The translations under genes were made by a program, and so were the position numbers. The notes beneath the pieces were generated by a model. The model was not told where the DNA came from and did no database searches. It was given only the letters and a program-made list of their open reading frames with translations. Positions 51,508 to 61,458 of a DNA stretch of 64,000 nt are shown in pieces. The stretch spans positions 2,515,501 through 2,579,500 of the forward strand of contig NZ_CANMPJ010000001.1 of assembly GCF_947499705.1 (NCBI RefSeq), given 5' to 3'. How positions within the stretch are numbered: the first letter of the stretch is position 1; each line of letters begins with the position of its first letter. The DNA comes from an uncultured Erythrobacter sp. (GTDB lineage: Bacteria > Pseudomonadota > Alphaproteobacteria > Sphingomonadales > Sphingomonadaceae).

Positions 51508-52659
51508 TCAGCTCCCTCGATAATAGCGATGTGGGACAAACGGCATGGGTGAAACGGTTGCGGGCAGGCGCTTTGAGCGCACTTCGCATTCCAGCGCGGT
51601 GCCATCAGCGGCATGCGCGATATCGACATAGGCCATGGCGATGGGCTGTCCGAGCGTGGGCGAAAAGCCGCCGCTGGTGACGCGGCCAACTTTGGTGTCG
51701 CCCGAATAGACGTCCGAACCCTCGCGCGCAGGCATCCGGCCTTCGAGCAGCAGGCCAACCCGCCTTTGAGTGGGACCGTCTTCAAGCACCTGCATCACCG
51801 GTCGGTGGCCCAGATAGCCGCCTGCCTCGCGGCGCTTTTTGGAAAGGGCAAAGGTGAGGTCGGCGCTGACTGGGTCAATCTCGGCGGTGATATCGTGGCC
51901 ATACAAGGGCAAGCCCGCTTCAAGCCGCAGCGAGTCCCGCGCGCCGAGGCCAGCAGGCTTCACACGCTCATCGTCGCAAAGGGCTTCGGCGAGATCGACT
52001 ACGAAGTCTTCGTGCACCGTGATCTCAAATCCGTCTTCGCCGGTATATCCCGAACGGCTGACCCAAAGATGCGTGCCATTCCATTCAAACAGCTCTGAAT
52101 TCATGAAGGTCAGCTCGGCTGTCGCCGGGACCAGATCGGCCAGCACTTCGCCTGCTTTCGGGCCTTGCAGCGCCAACAGCGCGCAATCATCGAAGTGATG
52201 CAGAGTGATCTCATCGGGCAGATGCTCGCGCAGATGGCCGATATCGTCCCACTTCACCGCGCCGTTCACGACCACGCCGATGCGCGGGCCGTTATTGGTC
52301 ACCATCAGATCATCGAGGATACCGCCATTTTCATCGAGCAACATCGAGTAGCGCATTTTGCCGCGCTTCAACGACGTAATGAGACCCGGCACCAGAGCTT
52401 CGAGCGCTTCGGCAGCCTGCGCAGCGGCCTCTTCCCCATCCTCGGATGGACCAGACAATCCGACCTGCCCCATATGCGAGACGTCGAACAGGCTGGCGCT
52501 TGTCCGCGTCCAGTTGTGCTCAGCCACGATACCATCATACTGGATCGGCATTTCATAGCCCGCAAACGGCACCATCCGCGCGCCATAGGCACGATGCCAT
52601 AAATCGAGCGGCAGCTTGCCCAACGGGATCGCTTCTTCTTCGGTGTGTTCGTCGCTCAA
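51508..52659 (-). CDS. gcvT: Glycine cleavage system T protein (aminomethyltransferase)
   Basis: 383 residues. [31 protein letters not shown] (conserved Asp near residue 95 region), [15 protein letters not shown] and [20 protein letters not shown] are all classic GcvT motifs. Transfers the C1 unit to tetrahydrofolate. Probable TTG start 52659 (MSDEHTEEE) with GGGGA eight bases upstream; TTG 52686 is in frame. First gene of the operon, directly downstream of the riboswitch. Confidence 0.94.
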   Translation of the reverse strand: MSDEHTEEEAIPLGKLPLDLWHRAYGARMVPFAGYEMPIQYDGIVAEHNWTRTSASLFDVSHMGQVGLSGPSEDGEEAAAQAAEALEALVPGLITSLKRGKMRYSMLLDENGGILDDLMVTNNGPRIGVVVNGAVKWDDIGHLREHLPDEITLHHFDDCALLALQGPKAGEVLADLVPATAELTFMNSELFEWNGTHLWVSRSGYTGEDGFEITVHEDFVVDLAEALCDDERVKPAGLGARDSLRLEAGLPLYGHDITAEIDPVSADLTFALSKKRREAGGYLGHRPVMQVLEDGPTQRRVGLLLEGRMPAREGSDVYSGDTKVGRVTSGGFSPTLGQPIAMAYVDIAHAADGTALECEVRSKRLPATVSPMPFVPHRYYRGS

Positions 52660-52699
52660 ATCAACAGTCCCCGCGTGGCAGCTCAACGCCCCGAATGGT

Positions 52700-52925
52700 G
52701 CGTCGTTCCTGCCCCCTCTGTCGGGTGACCTGAGAGCTTAGCTGCGGGCTTGAAAAGGCCCCGCAGCCTTCCCCTTCGGTGGTGAGAAGCAATTCGCCAA
52801 TCACGCTTTCCAGAGTGCCCATTCCAGCGCGGTCCGTTTGCCTGAGAGTTTCCGGGGCGGTTGCTCCTTCGGCGCCTTGCCCCGTTTCGCGCATTGCGCT
52901 CCGGACCAAATCTCTCCCGCGAAAG
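52700..52925 (-). promoter_or_regulatory. Tandem glycine riboswitch controlling gcvT-gcvH-gcvPA-gcvPB
   Basis: On the minus strand the first aptamer contains GGCGCCGAAGGAGCAA and, after a stem, CTCAGGCAAACGG, the conserved gcvT-element core. A second aptamer follows with CACCGAAGGGGAAGG and CTCTCAGGTCACCCGAC. The last conserved segment ends about 45 bases before the gcvT start. Two consecutive aptamers are the normal form that senses glycine and turns on glycine cleavage. The expression platform was not resolved; no long T-rich terminator is visible, so translational control is possible. Confidence 0.93.
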
Positions 52926-53028
52926 ATGCCAGAATCACTTCTGGCGGACGCGCATCATGTTGCGCATGCGAAGGGGTGCGTCAATCGCGCTGTGCGACTA
53001 ATCGGGGATTTGCGAAATATTCGTGCGA

Positions 53029-54237
53029 TCAGTCGCTATTCTGAGCGGCAAGCAGTTCCCGAGCGCGTGCCATCAGCGCAATTTCGCGAGGGTCGAAGCC
53101 GCCTTCGTCCTCAGCCGATTGGCGCGGCGGGACGGCGGTGGTGAAATAGGCGATGCCGGTCTTGTAGTCGGGCGAGAACCATAGGCCTGCCCGCAGCCCA
53201 TAGGCTTCACCGGCATGGCCGACACGCGGGAGACCATCATCGAACAGTCGGTCCTGACAGTCTGCCTTCGGCCACTCGATGATCTGCACACCAAGCCCGT
53301 AAACGCAGAAGAAGTCCTGCGAAGGATTGGGACTATCGAACAGGGCACGGACGGAGACCTGCATCGCATCCATACCCTCTTTGGAAACCCAGCCTTCTTC
53401 TTCATTCAGAAGAGCCTGCCCCATTCGCGCGAGATCGATCATCCCGATCCGCACCCCGCCCTGGGGAGAGAAGATCGAAGCATTGGTTCCGGGAACGTAG
53501 TTTTCGATGTTGCACTCGGTGCCTTCGGCCACAGGGATCGTGCAATTTGGCGGCACATCGCTTGGATCGTCGCGCGCCACTTCGCCGGTATTGCGATAGA
53601 GCGTAACCGCGCGGGCGATCATGTCCGCATCGCAGCCAACCCAGTTGAGGCAGGCCTTGATCCCGAGCGGTGCGAATACAGTTCGTTCGACCAATTCATC
53701 ATAGCGCTCGCCACTTGCCGCTTCGAGCACGGTTGCGACTACCGGCGATCCGAGATTGGCATATTCGAACGGCGCTTCGCGAGGCGGAGCCTCAGCATAC
53801 CAAGCCTCCGGTTCGGCCAGCTTGGCTTGCAGGCTTTCTCCCAACGGGATCACATAACCCGCTGTGTCGCGCAGTCCAGAACGGTGCATCAGCAATTGCG
53901 CCAGCGTAACCTTCGCATCCGGAAAATTCGGCGAGCGCACTTTCCAGCCGAGATAGTCCGACACATCGGCATCAAGATCGACCTTGCCCTCATCGACCAA
54001 TCGCAGACTCGCGAGCGCCATGATCAATTTCGAAATGCTCGCGATCCGCACAGGATCATTGGCTTCGACCGCGCGCCCGCTATCGCGATTGGCGACACCA
54101 TCGACGATCAGCGGGGTGATGCTGGTCTCGTCGAAAGCAACCACCACCGTCGCCGGTCGGTCCGGATCATATTCGGTCGCGGAAAGGGTGGTCGGCATTG
54201 TCAGGACCATTGCGGCGGTGAGAAGCCTCTTTATCAT
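53029..54237 (-). CDS. Serine beta-lactamase-like hydrolase
   Basis: 402 residues with a signal peptide (MIKRLLTAAMVLTMPTTLSA). Class C/PBP fold motifs: nucleophile SISK (in PVRIASISKLIMALASL), YANLGSP as the YxN motif, and a third HAG motif in RVGHAGEAYGL. Broad family of esterases and peptidases; beta-lactamase activity is not implied. ATG 54237 gives the signal peptide; the frame goes on to 54285. Downstream of phyH by about 60 bases, same strand. Confidence 0.88.
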   Translation of the reverse strand: MIKRLLTAAMVLTMPTTLSATEYDPDRPATVVVAFDETSITPLIVDGVANRDSGRAVEANDPVRIASISKLIMALASLRLVDEGKVDLDADVSDYLGWKVRSPNFPDAKVTLAQLLMHRSGLRDTAGYVIPLGESLQAKLAEPEAWYAEAPPREAPFEYANLGSPVVATVLEAASGERYDELVERTVFAPLGIKACLNWVGCDADMIARAVTLYRNTGEVARDDPSDVPPNCTIPVAEGTECNIENYVPGTNASIFSPQGGVRIGMIDLARMGQALLNEEEGWVSKEGMDAMQVSVRALFDSPNPSQDFFCVYGLGVQIIEWPKADCQDRLFDDGLPRVGHAGEAYGLRAGLWFSPDYKTGIAYFTTAVPPRQSAEDEGGFDPREIALMARARELLAAQNSD

Positions 54238-54297
54238 TCTGTCAGCTTCGCGCGGGAGAGCCGTCAAAGCAATCGCGATATTCACATTTGATGCTGC

Positions 54298-55275
54298 TCA
54301 CACCCATTCAGATCGCGTTTCCAATGTCGGGGCGTAGTAGTTGATGTATTGAACGAGCCGGGGTCGGCCCGCACGGTTTGGGCTCGCGCCGTGCGGCAAA
54401 TCCTGACGCCATATCACCAGGTCGCCTGCGTTCCCCGGTACGGTCTGCGCCTCGGATGAAAGATCGACTTCCCTGGGGTGAGCACCGCCCAGACTGTCGA
54501 GCCACTCTGATATGTGTCGATGAAAACCCGGCACACAACGGAACGCGCCTTGATCGGTCGACGTATCGGTCAAGTACAAGACCGCTTGGGTCGCAAACGG
54601 AATCGGCTGCGCCAGACTCACATCCCAGTGCAGACCCGATCCGCTGAATGGATAGTCGGCTCGCTCAGGCGGATTGAACCCAAGCCGGTCGATTGTAACC
54701 CACAGCTCTGCCGTACCCCAGAGCTGCGCAAATGCTTTGTGGATGCGCGGTGAGCGACGCGCATATTGAAGCGATGCATGCTGAAAAAGCGGGATCATGA
54801 TCCCTTCGATATCTGCATCATACCAAGTTTCCACGTCGTCCGGTTCCGCTGCGATACTCTGCCAAAGCAGCTCGGCCACCTCCCCGGCCTCTTTCTTCGA
54901 AATGGCATCAGGCACTACGAGAAAGCCTTCACTCTCCCATGCGCTCAGCTGGGCGGGTGAAAGCACATCATCCATGGCCTCAATTTCGGCAAGCCTCGAC
55001 TGCGCTCTCGCGGTCGCTGTCCCCTGTCCCATCTTTGCATTGTAACGCGACACCAGTTCAGGGTCAGGTAGTGCGGCGGTTTCGACAATCCACGCTTCGA
55101 ATTCCGGCTGATCGGGCCGCGTTCGTGCGAGAAACTCAAACGCCTGCTGGCCCGCAATATTCAACGTATCGAGCAGCAATCGCTGCGTCATATCAGAGAG
55201 TTGCGCGTCACCATCTACAATTGAGCGACGAAAGTCGTCGAGATGCACAATAGCTGGCAGTCGCTCCATCGGCAT
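54298..55275 (-). CDS. Phytanoyl-CoA dioxygenase family protein
   Basis: 325 residues. The Fe(II)/2-oxoglutarate oxygenase facial triad appears as HWD (GSGLHWDVSLAQPIP) and the distal His in RQDLPHGASPNRAG, with the oxoglutarate Arg in GRPRLVQYIN. The N-terminal 110 residues are a helical extension. ATG 55275 directly abuts the metH stop, so it is read from the methionine operon. Substrate unknown; family members hydroxylate small metabolites or lipids. Confidence 0.85.
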   Translation of the reverse strand: MPMERLPAIVHLDDFRRSIVDGDAQLSDMTQRLLLDTLNIAGQQAFEFLARTRPDQPEFEAWIVETAALPDPELVSRYNAKMGQGTATARAQSRLAEIEAMDDVLSPAQLSAWESEGFLVVPDAISKKEAGEVAELLWQSIAAEPDDVETWYDADIEGIMIPLFQHASLQYARRSPRIHKAFAQLWGTAELWVTIDRLGFNPPERADYPFSGSGLHWDVSLAQPIPFATQAVLYLTDTSTDQGAFRCVPGFHRHISEWLDSLGGAHPREVDLSSEAQTVPGNAGDLVIWRQDLPHGASPNRAGRPRLVQYINYYAPTLETRSEWV

Positions 55276-57915
55276 CTAGTCGAGGTTTGGTCGCAGCCAG
55301 CGTTCTGCTGTAGCGAGATCGACCCCGCGCCGCTCGGCATATTCCTCAAGCTGATCGCGCCCGACCCGCGCCACACCGAAATATTCCGCTTCCGGATGTC
55401 CGAAATAGAATCCGCTCACCGCCGCCGTTGGATACATTGCGAAACTTTCGGTCAAAGTCAGACCGACATTTTTCTCAGCCTCCAGCAGTTCGAAAAGGAT
55501 CGGCTTTAGCGAGTGGTCGGGGCAGGCTGGATAGCCGGGCGCCGGACGAATACCGCGATATTCTTCCTTGATAAGCGCTTGGTTCGTGAGTTGCTCGCCC
55601 GGCGCGTAGCCCCAAAGATCGGTGCGGGTGTGCTGGTGAAGACGTTCGGCAAAGGCTTCGGCAAAGCGATCCGCCAGCGCCTTAAGCAGGATGTCGGAAT
55701 AATCATCCTTGTCTTCCTGGAACCGGGCCGAATGCGGTTCGATCCCGTGAATGCCGACGGCAAAGCCGCCGATCCAGTCGCCATCGGGGTCGATAAAATC
55801 GGCGAGGCACATATTGGCGCGGTCGCGGCTTTTCTTCACCTGTTGGCGAAGGAACGGCAGCGTCACATGCTCTTCGCGCCGAACGCGGTGGATCGTAACG
55901 TCATCGCCATCGCGGGCACAGGGCCAGAAGCCTGCGACACCACGCGCGGTAAGCCACTTCTCCTCGATGAGTTGATCGAGCATCGCATTGGCATCGTCGA
56001 ACAGCTGGCTCGCGGTTTCGCCCACCACTTCATCGGTCAGGATCGCCGGGTAATTGCCGTGCAATTCCCACGCGCGGAAGAATGGGGTCCAGTCGATGTA
56101 ATCGCGCAAATCTGAGAGATCCCAGTCGTCGAAGACGTGCACACCGGGCTTGAGCGGCGGCGCGGGTTTGTCGCTGAGATAGGCGTCGTAATAGTTCGCG
56201 CGGGCTTCCTCGATGGAGAGCAACACGCTGGGCGCCTTGCCAGAGCGGGCCACGCGGACCTTTTCGTATTCGCCTGCGGTTTCGCCAACAAATTCATCGC
56301 GCTGCGTGTCCGACAACAGCTTTGAGGCAACGCCGACCGCACGGCTCGCATCGAGCACATGGATCACCGGGCCATCGTAATTCTGATCGATCTTCAGCGC
56401 GGTGTGCACCTTGCTGGTTGTCGCCCCGCCGATCAGCAGCGGCATCGTCATTTCGGCGCGCTGCATCTCTTCGGCAACGGTTACCATCTCATCCAGCGAT
56501 GGCGTGATCAGACCCGACAGCCCGATCATATCAGCATTGTTGTCGTTCGCCTCTTCGAGGATCTTGGGCCACGGCACCATCACGCCCAGGTCGATCACCT
56601 CATAACCGTTGCACTGCAAAACGACGCCGACGATGTTCTTGCCGATATCGTGCACATCGCCCTTCACGGTCGCCATGATGATCGTGCCTTTGGACGTGCG
56701 CTCGGCTTCCGGCAGCAGTTCCTTCTCCGCCTCGATATAGGGGATAAGGTGCGCGACCGCCTTCTTCATCACGCGGGCGGATTTGACCACTTGCGGGAGG
56801 AACATCTTGCCGCTGCCGAACAGGTCGCCGACGACATTCATGCCGTCCATCAGCGGGCCTTCGATTACCTCGATAGGCCGTCCACCCGCCTCCGCAGTGG
56901 CGGAGCGCATGATCTCGGTATCATCAACGATATGCGCATCGATGCCCTTCACCAGCGCGTGTTCGAGGCGTTTCTCGACCGCCCAGCCGCGCCACTCGGC
57001 TTCCTGCTTCTCGTCTTCCTTGGACTTGCCTTTGAAGCTTTCGGCGAGATTGATCAGCCGCTCGGTCGCGCTTTCCTCGCCCTCTACCGGACGCATCAGG
57101 ATCACGTCTTCGCAGGCGTCGCGCAGCACGGGATCGATCGTGTCATACACATCGAGCTGCCCGGCATTCACGATCGCCATGTCCAGCCCGGCGGGTATCG
57201 CGTGGTACAGGAACACTGAGTGCATCGCGCGGCGCACCGTCTCATTGCCACGGAAGCTGAAGGACAGATTGGACAAGCCGCCGCTGGTCTTGGCATGGGG
57301 GCACTGGGCTTTGATTTCCTGCACGGCTTCGATGAAGTCGAGACCGTAGCGGTCATGCTCTTCGATCCCGGTCGCGACCGCGAAGATATTGGCGTCAAAG
57401 ATAATGTCTTCGGGAGGAAAACCCTCCGCGACCAACAGGTCATAAGCGCGCTTGCAGATTTCGATCTTGCGCTCTTTTGTGTCGGCCTGACCAACCGTGT
57501 CGAACGCCATCACGACCACCGCCGCGCCGTAGGCCATGCATTTGCGCGCGTGCTCAAGGAAAGCCTCTTCGCCTTCCTTCATGGAAATCGAGTTCACGAT
57601 CGGCTTGCCCGAAACGCATTTCAGGCCAGCTTCGATCACGTCCCATTTGGAACTGTCGATCATCACCGGGACACGCGCGATGTCCGGTTCGGCAGCGATG
57701 AGTTTCAGGAAGGTGGTCATGGCATGCTCGGCGTCGAGTAGCCCTTCATCCATATTGACGTCGATCACCTGCGCGCCGTTTTCGACCTGCTGACGCGCAA
57801 CCTCGACCGCAGCGGCGTAGTCGTCCGCCATGATGAGCTTCTTGAACCGGGCAGAGCCGGTGACATTGGTGCGTTCACCTACGTTGATAAAGCGCGCGGT
57901 CGATTGGTTGTTCAT
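55276..57915 (-). CDS. metH: Methionine synthase, folate/cobalamin/activation half
   Basis: 879 residues covering the last three MetH modules: pterin domain ([20 protein letters not shown]), cobalamin domain with the His ligand box [12 protein letters not shown] and [12 protein letters not shown], and reactivation domain with [15 protein letters not shown]. It transfers methyl from methyl-THF to cobalamin for homocysteine. The homocysteine-binding module is a separate gene (58444-59490), so the enzyme is a two-protein MetH. ATG 57915. Confidence 0.96.
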   Translation of the reverse strand: MNNQSTARFINVGERTNVTGSARFKKLIMADDYAAAVEVARQQVENGAQVIDVNMDEGLLDAEHAMTTFLKLIAAEPDIARVPVMIDSSKWDVIEAGLKCVSGKPIVNSISMKEGEEAFLEHARKCMAYGAAVVVMAFDTVGQADTKERKIEICKRAYDLLVAEGFPPEDIIFDANIFAVATGIEEHDRYGLDFIEAVQEIKAQCPHAKTSGGLSNLSFSFRGNETVRRAMHSVFLYHAIPAGLDMAIVNAGQLDVYDTIDPVLRDACEDVILMRPVEGEESATERLINLAESFKGKSKEDEKQEAEWRGWAVEKRLEHALVKGIDAHIVDDTEIMRSATAEAGGRPIEVIEGPLMDGMNVVGDLFGSGKMFLPQVVKSARVMKKAVAHLIPYIEAEKELLPEAERTSKGTIIMATVKGDVHDIGKNIVGVVLQCNGYEVIDLGVMVPWPKILEEANDNNADMIGLSGLITPSLDEMVTVAEEMQRAEMTMPLLIGGATTSKVHTALKIDQNYDGPVIHVLDASRAVGVASKLLSDTQRDEFVGETAGEYEKVRVARSGKAPSVLLSIEEARANYYDAYLSDKPAPPLKPGVHVFDDWDLSDLRDYIDWTPFFRAWELHGNYPAILTDEVVGETASQLFDDANAMLDQLIEEKWLTARGVAGFWPCARDGDDVTIHRVRREEHVTLPFLRQQVKKSRDRANMCLADFIDPDGDWIGGFAVGIHGIEPHSARFQEDKDDYSDILLKALADRFAEAFAERLHQHTRTDLWGYAPGEQLTNQALIKEEYRGIRPAPGYPACPDHSLKPILFELLEAEKNVGLTLTESFAMYPTAAVSGFYFGHPEAEYFGVARVGRDQLEEYAERRGVDLATAERWLRPNLD

Positions 57916-57919
57916 GGCA

Positions 57920-58447
57920 TCAATTCCGGTTCAGATCGCGCGCGAGCACGATATCGTCATAAAGCGTCCCGCCGACATTGAAGCGGCGTGTGTCGATCTG
58001 GGAAAAACCCTGTTTCGTGTAAAAGGCGATGGCACGATGATTGTCGGCTTTGACACCCAAAAGAAGCCGTTGGTAGCCCGTCGCACCCTGCTCAACCGCG
58101 TCAAGCAGGCGCGAGGCGACGCCCTGGCCTTGAAAGCGCGAGAGCAGATATATCTTCTTCAATTCGATATCACCTGTCTGAGCTGCATCGAGATCCGACC
58201 TCGTCAGCAGTGCATAGCCAACTGGCGCATGGTCCAATTCGGCGAGCCAAGCTTTGGCCCCCTCTTCCAGAACCTTCGCCAGATAACGTGGCGCGTGCAT
58301 TTCTTTGCAATGCGCGACGAGAGCATCGCCAGCGATCTCACCAGCAAAAGTCTCTAGAAAGGTCGCATCCGATATGAGCGACAAGCGAACTGCATCGTCC
58401 GGGCCTGCCGGACGGATTGTGACTTTGTCGGCTTCGTTGTCTGTCAC
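57920..58447 (-). CDS. GNAT-family N-acetyltransferase between the metH halves
   Basis: 175 residues. [20 protein letters not shown] opens the fold; [20 protein letters not shown] is the acetyl-CoA loop (Q/R-x2-G-x-A/G). [20 protein letters not shown] follows. GTG 58447 overlaps the metH N-terminal stop as GTGA and its stop is four bases from the next ATG, so it is fully embedded in the operon. Substrate unknown; a link to methionine or homocysteine thiolactone metabolism is only suggested by position. Confidence 0.9.
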   Translation of the reverse strand: MTDNEADKVTIRPAGPDDAVRLSLISDATFLETFAGEIAGDALVAHCKEMHAPRYLAKVLEEGAKAWLAELDHAPVGYALLTRSDLDAAQTGDIELKKIYLLSRFQGQGVASRLLDAVEQGATGYQRLLLGVKADNHRAIAFYTKQGFSQIDTRRFNVGGTLYDDIVLARDLNRN

Positions 58448-59490
58448 GCCGCTATCGTGAATGCTTCAAGTCCCGATAGCCGCATCGCGGTCTCAGGTGT
58501 GGGTACCTCGCGCGGCGAAACGCCTTCGACCGATTTGGCAATCGCCTCGATATGCGCAGGGGATGAACCGCAGCAGCCGCCGAGAATGTTCACCTGTCCA
58601 TTCTTCGCCCAGTCGGACACGAGGCCCGCTGTCGTTTCCGGCATCTCGTCATACTCGCCCAGTTCATTGGGCAGGCCGGCATTGGGATAAGCCATCAGCA
58701 AAGTGTCCGCGATGCCGGACAGCACCTGCACATGCGGGCGCAGCTGATCCGCGCCAAAGCTGCAATTGAGACCGATAGTGATCGGATTGGCGTGGCGAAC
58801 CGCGTACCAGAAAGCCTCAACCGTGTGGCCGGACAGATTGCGGCCCGAGAGGTCAGTCAAAGTCATCGAGATCATCACCGGCACTTCGCGGTCCAGCTCG
58901 GATTCGAGCTGCTTGACCGCCATCACGCCTGCTTTGGCGTTGAGCGTATCGAACACTGTTTCAATCAGGATAAAGTCGCATCCGCCTTCCACGAGAGCCG
59001 CAGCCTGTTCCTTGTAGACGGCGGTTAGCTCGTCGAAATCGATCTCGCGAAAGCCGGGATCTTCGACGTCGGGGCTTAGCGAGAGTGTCTTGTTGGTCGG
59101 GCCGATTGCTCCAGCGACGAAGCGAGGCTTGCCGTCCTTGGCCGCATACTCATCAGCGAGCGCACGCGCGATTTTCCCGCTGGCAATGTTGATCGCGGCG
59201 ACTTGATCCTCGGCAGCATAGTCCGCTTGAGAAATACGGTTGGCGGAAAACGTGTTGGTTGAAATCACGTCCGACCCGGAATCGAGATAAGCGCGCGTAA
59301 TATCCTGAATCACATCCGGACGGGTCAGCGCGAGAATATCGTTGTTGCCCTTCTGGTCCGCCTTCAGGCCCAGATCACCCGCATAATCCTCTTCGGTGAG
59401 CTTACGGTTCTGGATCTGTGTCCCGAATGCGCCATCGAAGATCAAAACACGCTCGGCCGCGGCGGCTTGCAATTGTTCGCGAGCACTCAT
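58444..59490 (-). CDS. metH: Methionine synthase, homocysteine-binding half
   Basis: 348 residues. Homocysteine S-methyltransferase barrel: ILIFDGAFGTQIQ-like start (VLIFDGAFGTQIQNR), TNTFSANRISQADYAAEDQV, and zinc ligands Cys in ITIGLNCSFGADQLRP and the pair in NILGGCCGSSPAHIEAI. ATG 59490 overlaps the metF stop as ATGA; the frame continues to 59607 without family similarity. It must act with the 55276-57915 protein, from which it is separated by a GNAT gene. Confidence 0.95.
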   Translation of the reverse strand: MSAREQLQAAAAERVLIFDGAFGTQIQNRKLTEEDYAGDLGLKADQKGNNDILALTRPDVIQDITRAYLDSGSDVISTNTFSANRISQADYAAEDQVAAINIASGKIARALADEYAAKDGKPRFVAGAIGPTNKTLSLSPDVEDPGFREIDFDELTAVYKEQAAALVEGGCDFILIETVFDTLNAKAGVMAVKQLESELDREVPVMISMTLTDLSGRNLSGHTVEAFWYAVRHANPITIGLNCSFGADQLRPHVQVLSGIADTLLMAYPNAGLPNELGEYDEMPETTAGLVSDWAKNGQVNILGGCCGSSPAHIEAIAKSVEGVSPREVPTPETAMRLSGLEAFTIAA

Positions 59491-60416
59491 GCTGCGTCTC
59501 CAACCGGGCGCTTCCCGAGCATGTGGCAGATCGCGTAGCTCAACTCGGCACGGTTTAGTGTGTAGAAATGAAATTGCCGGACGCCGCCAGCATACAACCT
59601 GCGGCACAGTTCAGCAGCGATGGTCGCGCTGACCAGCTGCCGCGCCGCCGGACGCTCGTCGAGCCCGTCGAACAAGCCTTCCATCCAGCCGGGAATGGCG
59701 GTCCCGCACATGCTCGACATGCGCTGAACAGCTGCAAAACTCATGACTGGCATGATGCCCGGCACGATCTCGCCTTCGATGCCAGCGGCGGCAGCCCGCT
59801 CGCGAAAGTCGAAGAAGCACTCGGTGTCGAAGAAGAACTGAGTGATCGCGCGGGTCGCCCCGGCATCGAATTTGCGCTTGAGATTATCGATATCCGTTTG
59901 CGCGTCGGGCGAGTCCGGATGCACCTCAGGATAGGCAGCCACCGAGATTTCGAACGGCGCGATCTTCTTGAGACCAGCGATCAGCTCGATTGCATTGGCA
60001 TAGCCGCCGGGATGCGGAACATATTTGCCGCCGCCATCTGGCATGTCACCGCGCAAGGCCACGATGTGCCGGATCCCGCTTTCCCAGTAATGACGCGCGA
60101 CTTCGTCAACTTCTTCTCTCGTCGCTTCGACACAGGTGAGGTGCGCGGCAGCAGGAATGCCCGCTTCATTCTGGATGCGCACGACTTGCTCGTGAGTGCG
60201 CTCGCGGGTCGAACCGCCCGCTCCATAGGTTACCGAAACGAACCGCGGGCCGAGCGGGCTCAGGGTCGCGACGCTATCCCAAAGAGTCGTCGCCATCTTT
60301 TCGCTTTTGGGCGGAAAAAACTCGAAGCTTACCTCGAGATCGCCGGGAAGGCCCGAAAACAGTGGTGCATCGCGGGCAGTGCGGGCTTCGTGGGATTGAT
60401 CAAGCTGAGTCGTCAT
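59487..60416 (-). CDS. metF: 5,10-methylenetetrahydrofolate reductase
   Basis: 309 residues, FAD-dependent TIM barrel. VSFEFFPPKSEKMATTLWDS (catalytic Glu region), FVSVTYGAGGSTRERTHEQV, HLTCVEATREEVDEVARHYW and KRKFDAGATRAITQFFFDTE are diagnostic. Supplies methyl-THF for MetH. ATG 60416 overlaps the upstream regulator stop as ATGA. Linked with the glycine cleavage operon functionally through C1-folate. Confidence 0.96.
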   Translation of the reverse strand: MTTQLDQSHEARTARDAPLFSGLPGDLEVSFEFFPPKSEKMATTLWDSVATLSPLGPRFVSVTYGAGGSTRERTHEQVVRIQNEAGIPAAAHLTCVEATREEVDEVARHYWESGIRHIVALRGDMPDGGGKYVPHPGGYANAIELIAGLKKIAPFEISVAAYPEVHPDSPDAQTDIDNLKRKFDAGATRAITQFFFDTECFFDFRERAAAAGIEGEIVPGIMPVMSFAAVQRMSSMCGTAIPGWMEGLFDGLDERPAARQLVSATIAAELCRRLYAGGVRQFHFYTLNRAELSYAICHMLGKRPVGDAA

Positions 60417-61414
60417 GCGGTCTGTTCTTTCGCGGTGGATTCAGTGTGCGGTTCGGTTGCAACGGTTCCACGCCGCTGTCCGATCCAGATTTTTACGACA
60501 AGTTCGCCTTCATCAAGCGCGATGGGCGCCCGAGAGGAGAAGCCTGAGCGGCGAAGGAGATCGCGCAATTGGCGATCTGAGAAGCCGAGGCGCGCGTGCT
60601 GGTGGCGCGTGCGTAATTCTTCGTGATCGTGAGCCGCAAAATCGATAATCGCGATCCGCCCGCCGGGCCGGGTAACCCGCGCAGCTTCGGCGAGCGGTAC
60701 TGCAGGGTCCTGTGCGAAATGGAGCACTTGGTGCAGCACCACCGTATCGAAGCTTCCTGCCGCGAACGGCAAATCGCCAAAATCGCCCTGAACCAGTTCA
60801 ATTTGCGCGGTGGGCAGGTGCTGGAGTTTGGCGCGGGCGACGCGCAGCATTTCAAGATTTTTATCGAGCGCGACTACGTGCTCCGCTTGCTCCGCGAACA
60901 ACTCCGCAACGCGGCCGGTGCCAGTGCCGATATCGAGCACGCTGCCCAATGGCGCATCACCTAGGGCGTCAAGCAATTGCTCTTCGACTTGCGCGTCGGC
61001 GCTGTGGAGTGCGCGGAGCTCATCCCATTCGCTGGCGTGCTGGGCAAAGTAGCTTTCTGCCGAGGACTCTCGCGCCTCACGGATCGCAGCAAGTCTGCGC
61101 CGATCGTCCTCGCAAGTTTTCGCGAAATCGGCACTCTCGCGTTCTGCAGTGGCTAGCAACCGATCCACAGCAGCAACCACCGGATCGGATTCCTCGGTAC
61201 CGCTGGTTGACCGCAGAAACACCCAGCTGCCTTCGCGTCGGCGCTCAGCCAAACCAGCATCGCACAAGATGCCAACGTGACGCGAGACACGCGGCTGGCT
61301 TTGCCCGAGCACCTGTGCAAGTTCCCCGACAGCAAGCTCCATCGTCGACAACAGCCGTGCGATGCGCAGCCGCGTCGGATCCGCTAAGGCCTTGAAGATC
61401 GCGTCGATCACCAT
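60413..61414 (-). CDS. ArsR-family regulator fused to a SAM-dependent methyltransferase domain
   Basis: 333 residues. The N-terminal winged helix (FKALADPTRLRIARLLSTME, GQSQPRVSRHVGILCDAGLA) is ArsR-like without obvious metal-binding cysteines; the C-terminal part has the SAM loop VLDIGTGTGRVAELFAEQAE and LHQVLHFAQDPAVPLAEAAR. Such fusions commonly head metF/metH operons in alphaproteobacteria and probably sense SAM or SAH. It is the first gene of the operon. ATG 61414; a dyad operator lies 9 bases upstream. Autoregulation is likely. Confidence 0.9.
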   Translation of the reverse strand: MVIDAIFKALADPTRLRIARLLSTMELAVGELAQVLGQSQPRVSRHVGILCDAGLAERRREGSWVFLRSTSGTEESDPVVAAVDRLLATAERESADFAKTCEDDRRRLAAIREARESSAESYFAQHASEWDELRALHSADAQVEEQLLDALGDAPLGSVLDIGTGTGRVAELFAEQAEHVVALDKNLEMLRVARAKLQHLPTAQIELVQGDFGDLPFAAGSFDTVVLHQVLHFAQDPAVPLAEAARVTRPGGRIAIIDFAAHDHEELRTRHQHARLGFSDRQLRDLLRRSGFSSRAPIALDEGELVVKIWIGQRRGTVATEPHTESTAKEQTA

Positions 61415-61422
61415 CCGAGAAC

Positions 61423-61442
61423 ATATAAAGATATTTTTATAT
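61423..61442. promoter_or_regulatory. ArsR-type operator at the methionine operon promoter
   Basis: ATATAAAGATATTTTTATAT is palindromic at 18 of 20 positions and AT-rich in a GC-rich genome. It lies just upstream of the regulator ATG. Its shape (ATATAAAGATAT half-sites) resembles operators reported for SAH-responsive ArsR regulators. It should be the binding site for the fusion protein encoded downstream. Confidence 0.75.
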
Positions 61443-61458
61443 CTGTAAATGCGCCGAA

